Assembly (NCBI RefSeq): GCF_004011095.1
Contig: NZ_CP028129.1
Span: forward strand, 248,001-312,000
DNA length: 64,000 bases
Reading direction: 5' to 3'
From: Rathayibacter rathayi
GTDB lineage: Bacteria; Actinomycetota; Actinomycetes; Actinomycetales; Microbacteriaceae
The position numbers and the translations under genes were made by a program. How positions within the stretch are numbered: position 1 is the stretch's first letter; every line of letters begins with the position of its first letter. The notes beneath the pieces were generated by a model, which saw only the letters and a list, made by a program, of their open reading frames with translations, did no database searches and was not told the DNA's origin. Shown here one piece after another: positions 60,042 to 64,000 of this stretch.

Positions 60042-60813
60042 CTCCCCGACCGACGCCCGGCCTGTGTTCACGGCCCGCGGCCTGCGCAAGTCGTTCGGCG
60101 GCGTGGACGTGCTGCGCGGGATCGACCTGGAGGTGCGCCGGGGCGAGGTCGTCGCCCTCATCGGTCCCTCCGGCTCGGGCAAGACCACCCTCCTGCGCTC
60201 GCTGAACAGCCTCGAGGTGCCGGACGGCGGAACCGTCGAGCTCGCGGACGGCAGCGTGCTCGACTTCGACCGCGGCGTCGGACGCAAGGCGCTCACCGGC
60301 CTGCGCGACCGCTCCGCGATGGTCTTCCAGCACTTCAACCTTTTTCCGCATCTGACGGTCTTACAGAACGTCACGGAGGGGCCGCTGCGGGTGCAGCGCC
60401 TCCCCGCGTCCGAGGTCATTGCGGAGGCGGAGCGGTTGCTCGAGCGCGTCGGCCTCGGCGGACGAGGGAGCGCCTACCCCTTCGAGCTGTCTGGCGGGCA
60501 GCAGCAGCGCGTCGGCATCGTGCGGGCGCTCGCGTTGCGGCCCGAGCTCCTCCTCTTCGATGAGCCGACGTCGGCGCTGGACCCGGAGCTGGTCGGCGAC
60601 GTGCTCTCGCTGATGCGGGAGCTGGCGGGGGAGGGCTGGACGATGCTCGTGGTCACTCACGAACTCGAGTTCGCCCGGCAGGTGGCCTCGGAGGTCGTGT
60701 TCATGGCCGGCGGCGTCGTCGTCGAGCGCGGTGCCCCTGCGCAGATCCTGCGGGAGCCGCGCGAGCCGCGGACCCGGCAGTTCCTGCACCGTCTCCTCCA
60801 TCCACTCGATTAG
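60028..60813 (+). CDS. Polar amino acid ABC transporter, ATP-binding protein
   Basis: 261 residues. Walker A GPSGSGKTT, Q-loop VFQHFNLFPHLTVL, signature LSGGQQQRVGIVRAL, Walker B LLLFDEPTSALDPE, and switch His in VVTHELEFARQ. The HFNLFPHLTVLQNV segment is typical of the GlnQ/TcyC-type subfamily. Energises import with the two preceding gene products. Confidence 0.95.
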   Translation: MSPADSPTDARPVFTARGLRKSFGGVDVLRGIDLEVRRGEVVALIGPSGSGKTTLLRSLNSLEVPDGGTVELADGSVLDFDRGVGRKALTGLRDRSAMVFQHFNLFPHLTVLQNVTEGPLRVQRLPASEVIAEAERLLERVGLGGRGSAYPFELSGGQQQRVGIVRALALRPELLLFDEPTSALDPELVGDVLSLMRELAGEGWTMLVVTHELEFARQVASEVVFMAGGVVVERGAPAQILREPREPRTRQFLHRLLHPLD

Positions 60814-60870
60814 GTCCATCCCCCATCGGCGGGAGCCGCGCGGCGCCCCGGAAGCGGCGTGACCCGTGCT

Positions 60871-60882
60871 TATGCTGTCTGG
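60871..60882 (+). promoter_or_regulatory. Leaderless-type -10 element
   Basis: TATGCT at 60871-60876, six bases, then the GTG at 60883. Places the start eight codons downstream of the longer frame's first codon. Confidence 0.55.
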
Positions 60883-61590
60883 GTGAACTGGAGCAGCGAC
60901 GCCGAGACCACGCGGATACCCTCCGCGACTGAGACGTCCGGCGGAACCGGACCCCAGCCGACCCGCGAGTACGTCTGGCCCGAACCTGAGACCGACGGCC
61001 AGCCGACGCTCGAGCCGACCCCACCGGTCGCCGTTGCCGAGGCGCCGAGCGCCCTCGGCCCGGTCGAGGCCGAGCCCGAGCCCGTTCGGCGTTCCGGTAA
61101 CCGACTGGCCGGCCTCGCCCTCGCGCTGCTGACCACGGCGGTGTTCGCCGTTCTGTACCTGGTGGCGCTCACGGCGATCCGCCTCCTCGTCGATCGCGTG
61201 AATCAGGATGTGGTCGCACTCGCGTTCGAGACGGCGCCGACCCCGATCTTTCTCGCGCCGGTCGCGGCGTTCCTCGTGGGACTCGCCCTGATCGTGCTCG
61301 TCGTGAACCGTGCGGGCTGGTGGGCCTACGTCCTCGGCGGTTTCCTTATCGCGTTCCTCACGGCGGCGGCGGCGCTGGCCGGCGGCTGGAGCGCCGTCGG
61401 GCCGCTCTCGCTGCCGGTGGATCGCACGCTTGTGCTCGACTACGTCCGCGACCCCGCCGTCCTGGCCGCCGTCGTCGCCGCGGCCGTGCTCGGTCGGGAG
61501 GTGAGCGTCTGGGGAGGCGCCGCGATCTCCGGGCGGGCCAGGGGCGTGAAGCGCCGCAACGCCGAGCGGGAAGCGGCCGATCCGTCGTGA
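60883..61590 (+). CDS. Hypothetical membrane protein
   Basis: 235 residues, GTG start (VNWSSDAETTRIP). A Pro/Glu-rich cytoplasmic N-terminus (VWPEPETDGQPTLEPTPP) precedes four membrane segments from about residue 80 (LAGLALALLTTAVFAVLYLVALTAI, PIFLAPVAAFLVGLALIVLVV, WWAYVLGGFLIAFLTAAAALAGG, and AVLAAVVAAAVLGREVSVW), then a basic tail. Not recognised. Coupled to the following gene (GTGA overlap). Confidence 0.72.
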   Translation: MNWSSDAETTRIPSATETSGGTGPQPTREYVWPEPETDGQPTLEPTPPVAVAEAPSALGPVEAEPEPVRRSGNRLAGLALALLTTAVFAVLYLVALTAIRLLVDRVNQDVVALAFETAPTPIFLAPVAAFLVGLALIVLVVNRAGWWAYVLGGFLIAFLTAAAALAGGWSAVGPLSLPVDRTLVLDYVRDPAVLAAVVAAAVLGREVSVWGGAAISGRARGVKRRNAEREAADPS

Positions 61591-62090
61591 CGACGGAGGG
61601 GCAGGGCCGCAACGCCGGGCTGGGCTACGGCCTTGCGCTGGCCGCCTTCGCCGCGTTCCTCTACCTCGCGCTGGTCGTCTGCGCGTTCGGGGTGCTCAGC
61701 CTCCTGCTCGATCAGGACGTCGTACCCGAGCGTGACGCCGGTCCGCTGCTGGGGCCGGTGTCGGTGGCGGTCTGCGTCGTCACCGTGCTGCTCGCCATGA
61801 TCACCCTCGCCGCGCGCCCCGCCGTCCATCGAGTGGGTGGCCCGTCGCTGCTGACCGGGGTCGTCGTCTACCTGCTCTTCCTGCTCACCGGCGGTGCGCT
61901 CTACGGCCTCGGCCGACGGGAGCCTGGCGAGATCCTCGGCTGGGCGCTGGATCACGCGCCCACCGTCTTCGCGCTCGCGACCGGCGTGCTCGCGGCCGCG
62001 GTGCAGCTCGTGTTCCTCCTCCTGCTGGCCCGCCGCGACGCGGGTGGCAGCAGCCCGCACTGGGGCTGGGAGGGCGACGAGCGGGAGTGA
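61587..62090 (+). CDS. Hypothetical membrane protein, coupled to the preceding gene
   Basis: 167 residues, GTG start. Four membrane segments (GYGLALAAFAAFLYLALVVCAFGVLSLLL, LLGPVSVAVCVVTVLLAMITLAA, LLTGVVVYLLFLLTGGALYG, VFALATGVLAAAVQLVFLLLLA) with short loops. A four-helix protein of unknown function, conserved in this lineage by appearance only. It is the last gene before the ribosomal operon. Confidence 0.7.
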   Translation: MTTEGQGRNAGLGYGLALAAFAAFLYLALVVCAFGVLSLLLDQDVVPERDAGPLLGPVSVAVCVVTVLLAMITLAARPAVHRVGGPSLLTGVVVYLLFLLTGGALYGLGRREPGEILGWALDHAPTVFALATGVLAAAVQLVFLLLLARRDAGGSSPHWGWEGDERE

Positions 62091-62130
62091 TCTCCCAGAG
62101 TCGCCGCGGCCCGTCGCGGCGGCGTCGTCT

Positions 62131-62186
62131 CTGTGCTGCCGTCTCTGTGCTGCCGTCTCTGTGCTGCCGTCTTTGGGCTGCCCTCT
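62131..62186. repeat. Four-copy 14-base tandem repeat
   Basis: CTGTGCTGCCGTCT at 62131, 62145 and 62159 in perfect tandem, then a degenerate fourth copy at 62173-62186. It ends 24 bases before the rpsL -35 element. Sited between operons, non-coding. Confidence 0.85.
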
Positions 62187-62210
62187 GCCACGGCGGCAAA
62201 GACCGCTCGG

Positions 62211-62504
62211 TTGACCGGCCCCGTCACTCCCCGTAATATTCTTGGGGTGTGCGCTTTGCCGTGCGCTTGTGTCGTGCCTCCGGGCCGACGCCGTCGCCGC
62301 ACTTCGCTCTACCGGGTCCGCGAGGATCCGCGGGTTCGTCCGATCGGACGGCCCCCACGGCATACCCCTCACCCTCCCCGATCCCGCTCGCGGGGCCGCG
62401 GGGGTGCGTCGGGTCCAGATGAACTCGGCCGTTCCCGGAGACGGGAGGGCCGAATGTCGACCATCGATCCGCTGTCACCGTGCAGCATTCAAGGAGCAAA
62501 ACCA
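62211..62504 (+). promoter_or_regulatory. rpsL promoter and leader
   Basis: TTGACC at 62211-62216, a 17-base spacer and TAATAT at 62234-62239, the best housekeeping promoter in the window. The leader is about 260 bases and has no start-coupled open frame; AAGGAG lies eight bases before the rpsL GTG. Confidence 0.85.
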
Positions 62505-62879
62505 GTGCCAACGATTCAGCAGTTGGTCCGTAAGGGACGTACGCCGAAGGTCACCAAGACCAAGGCGCCCGCCCTGAAGGCCAACCCTCAGCAGCGCGGC
62601 GTCTGCACGCGCGTCTACACGACTACGCCCAAGAAGCCGAACTCGGCCCTCCGCAAGGTGGCCCGCGTGAAGCTTTCCAATGGCACCGAGGTCACCGCCT
62701 ACATTCCCGGCGAGGGCCACAACCTGCAGGAGCACTCGATGGTGCTCGTGCGTGGAGGTCGCGTCAAGGACCTCCCCGGTGTCCGCTACAAGATCGTTCG
62801 CGGCGCCCTGGACACCCAGGCCGTCAAGAACCGCAAGCAGGCTCGCAGCCGGTACGGCGCGAAGATGGAGAAGAAGTAA
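62505..62879 (+). CDS. rpsL: 30S ribosomal protein S12
   Basis: 124 residues, GTG start ([15 protein letters not shown]). Decoding-centre protein. Lys43 lies in [17 protein letters not shown] and Lys88 in [17 protein letters not shown], both wild type, so no rpsL streptomycin-resistance change is seen. Its TAA overlaps the rpsG ATG. Confidence 0.98.
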   Translation: MPTIQQLVRKGRTPKVTKTKAPALKANPQQRGVCTRVYTTTPKKPNSALRKVARVKLSNGTEVTAYIPGEGHNLQEHSMVLVRGGRVKDLPGVRYKIVRGALDTQAVKNRKQARSRYGAKMEKK

Positions 62880-63349
62880 TGCCTCGTAAGGGCCCCGCTC
62901 CCAAGCGCCCCGTCGTCGCAGACCCCGTCTACGGCGCCCCGGTCGTCAGCCAGCTCGTCAACAAGATCCTTTTGGACGGCAAGAAGGGCCTGGCCGAGCG
63001 CATCGTTTACGGTGCTCTCGAAGGCGTCTCCGCCAAGAACGGTCAGGACGCGGTCGTCACGCTCAAGAAGGCGCTCGACAACGTCCGTCCGACCCTCGAG
63101 GTCCGCAGCCGCCGCGTCGGTGGCTCGACCTACCAGGTCCCGGTCGAGGTCAAGCCGCACCGCGCCAACACCCTCGCGCTGCGCTGGCTCACCAGCTACG
63201 CGAAGGCTCGTCGCGAGAAGACGATGACCGAGCGTCTGATGAACGAGATCCTCGACGCGTCGAACGGTCTGGGCGCCGCTGTGAAGCGTCGCGAGGACAC
63301 CCACAAGATGGCCGAGTCGAACAAGGCCTTCGCGCACTACCGCTGGTAG
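62879..63349 (+). CDS. rpsG: 30S ribosomal protein S7
   Basis: 156 residues, [36 protein letters not shown], ending KAFAHYRW, standard length. Binds the 3' domain of 16S rRNA and can repress its operon in other bacteria. Coupled to rpsL by a 1-base overlap. Confidence 0.98.
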   Translation: MPRKGPAPKRPVVADPVYGAPVVSQLVNKILLDGKKGLAERIVYGALEGVSAKNGQDAVVTLKKALDNVRPTLEVRSRRVGGSTYQVPVEVKPHRANTLALRWLTSYAKARREKTMTERLMNEILDASNGLGAAVKRREDTHKMAESNKAFAHYRW

Positions 63350-63528
63350 CGCACCCCGCGGCCGCCTCCGGGTGACCGCGACTGCCGGGCCCGCCGCGCC
63401 AGCGCTGCGGGCCCGGTCACGGCGGTGGATCGCCCGATCCCCGCGACCGGGCGACCGCCACCACCAGAATCCCAGCCATTCGGCCATGAACCCGGTGCGC
63501 TGGCTCCATCACCTATCGGAGGAACTCC

Positions 63529-64000
63529 GTGGCACAAGATGTGCTCACCGACCTGAACAAGGTCCGCAACATCGGCATCATGGCCCACATTGATGCCGGC
63601 AAGACCACCACCACCGAGCGCATCCTGTTCTACACGGGTATCACGCACAAGATCGGCGAGGTCCACGACGGCGCCGCGACGATGGACTGGATGGCGCAGG
63701 AGCAGGAGCGCGGCATCACGATCACGTCCGCTGCGACGACCTGCTTTTGGAACAAGAACCAGATCAACATCATCGACACCCCCGGTCACGTCGACTTCAC
63801 GGTCGAGGTCGAGCGCTCGCTCCGCGTCCTCGACGGCGCCGTCGCCGTCTTCGACGGTAAGGAGGGCGTCGAGCCCCAGTCCGAGACCGTCTGGCGTCAG
63901 GCCGACAAGTACGACGTGCCGCGCATCTGCTTCGTCAACAAGATGGACAAGCTCGGTGCCGACTTCTACTACACCGTCGACACGATCGTGAACCGCCTGG
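63529..64000 (+). CDS. fusA: Elongation factor G (5' part, runs off the right edge)
   Basis: About 157 residues from GTG 63529 ([32 protein letters not shown]). G1 [10 protein letters not shown], switch [13 protein letters not shown]3 DTPGHVDFT and G4 NKMDKLG are present. Translocase GTPase. GGAGGAACTCC precedes the start. The 179-base gap after rpsG has no gene. Confidence 0.97.
   Translation, partial: MAQDVLTDLNKVRNIGIMAHIDAGKTTTTERILFYTGITHKIGEVHDGAATMDWMAQEQERGITITSAATTCFWNKNQINIIDTPGHVDFTVEVERSLRVLDGAVAVFDGKEGVEPQSETVWRQADKYDVPRICFVNKMDKLGADFYYTVDTIVNRL

Overview
This 64 kb window is GC-rich, densely coding actinobacterial chromosome. Several features point to the family Microbacteriaceae (inference): the rpoB/rpoC/rpsL/rpsG/fusA sequences, VanY and LCP cell-wall proteins, an Asp23/Gls24 envelope-stress operon, a linked Lhr helicase and Nei glycosylase, and many leaderless promoters of the form TANNNT-N6-(A/G)TG. 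Genus and species cannot be fixed from sequence reading alone.

Layout. 1-3332: 5' end of murE (-), a VanY-type D,D-carboxypeptidase and a secreted IPT/Amidase_6 protein. 3392-7724: two divergent blocks forming an envelope-stress island: an Asp23/Gls24 operon (-) ending in csbD, and an ECF sigma factor with two partner genes (+), one carrying an Asp23-like domain. 7738-18540: ribokinase, aldo/keto reductase, a DUF559 gene bracketed by two copies of a 24-bp-stem palindrome, pgm, pheA, a VIT1-like transporter with an apparent C-terminal frameshift, an enoyl-CoA hydratase, serS and a Cof-type phosphatase.

18713-24265: tRNA-Ser(UGA) followed by a compact 5.5 kb integrated element. It holds an integrase and repressor on one strand; on the other are Xis, a replication-protein candidate with a dense internal dyad-repeat cluster and three small genes. 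A lone reverse-strand cargo gene lies beside the far end. A displaced 3' half of tRNA-Ser marks the right end. There are no structural, packaging, relaxase or transfer genes. The order resembles phage-inducible islands (phage satellites), and this is my best candidate for an undescribed system. The element appears to have replaced the host tRNA T-arm with a version differing by two compensatory base pairs.

24523-45036: a secreted serine protease, two tandem LCP ligases, tRNA-Ser(GCU), the lhr-nei pair, an esterase, a Nudix-like protein, a DEAD-box helicase, an SDR/DUF1684/SRPBCC cluster, a ComB-like protein, a striking 19-bp-period repeat array that switches polarity, a DUF427 protein, and an operon of aminopropyltransferase-like, TPR-like, SprT-like and CGNR proteins.

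45420-64000: rpoB-rpoC, then about 9.6 kb of accessory genes (lipase, two convergent TetR regulators, a LuxR-type regulator, a decayed aminopropyltransferase-like pseudogene, a HAD-like protein, a polar amino acid ABC transporter and two membrane proteins), then rpsL-rpsG-fusA behind a near-consensus promoter; fusA runs off the right edge.
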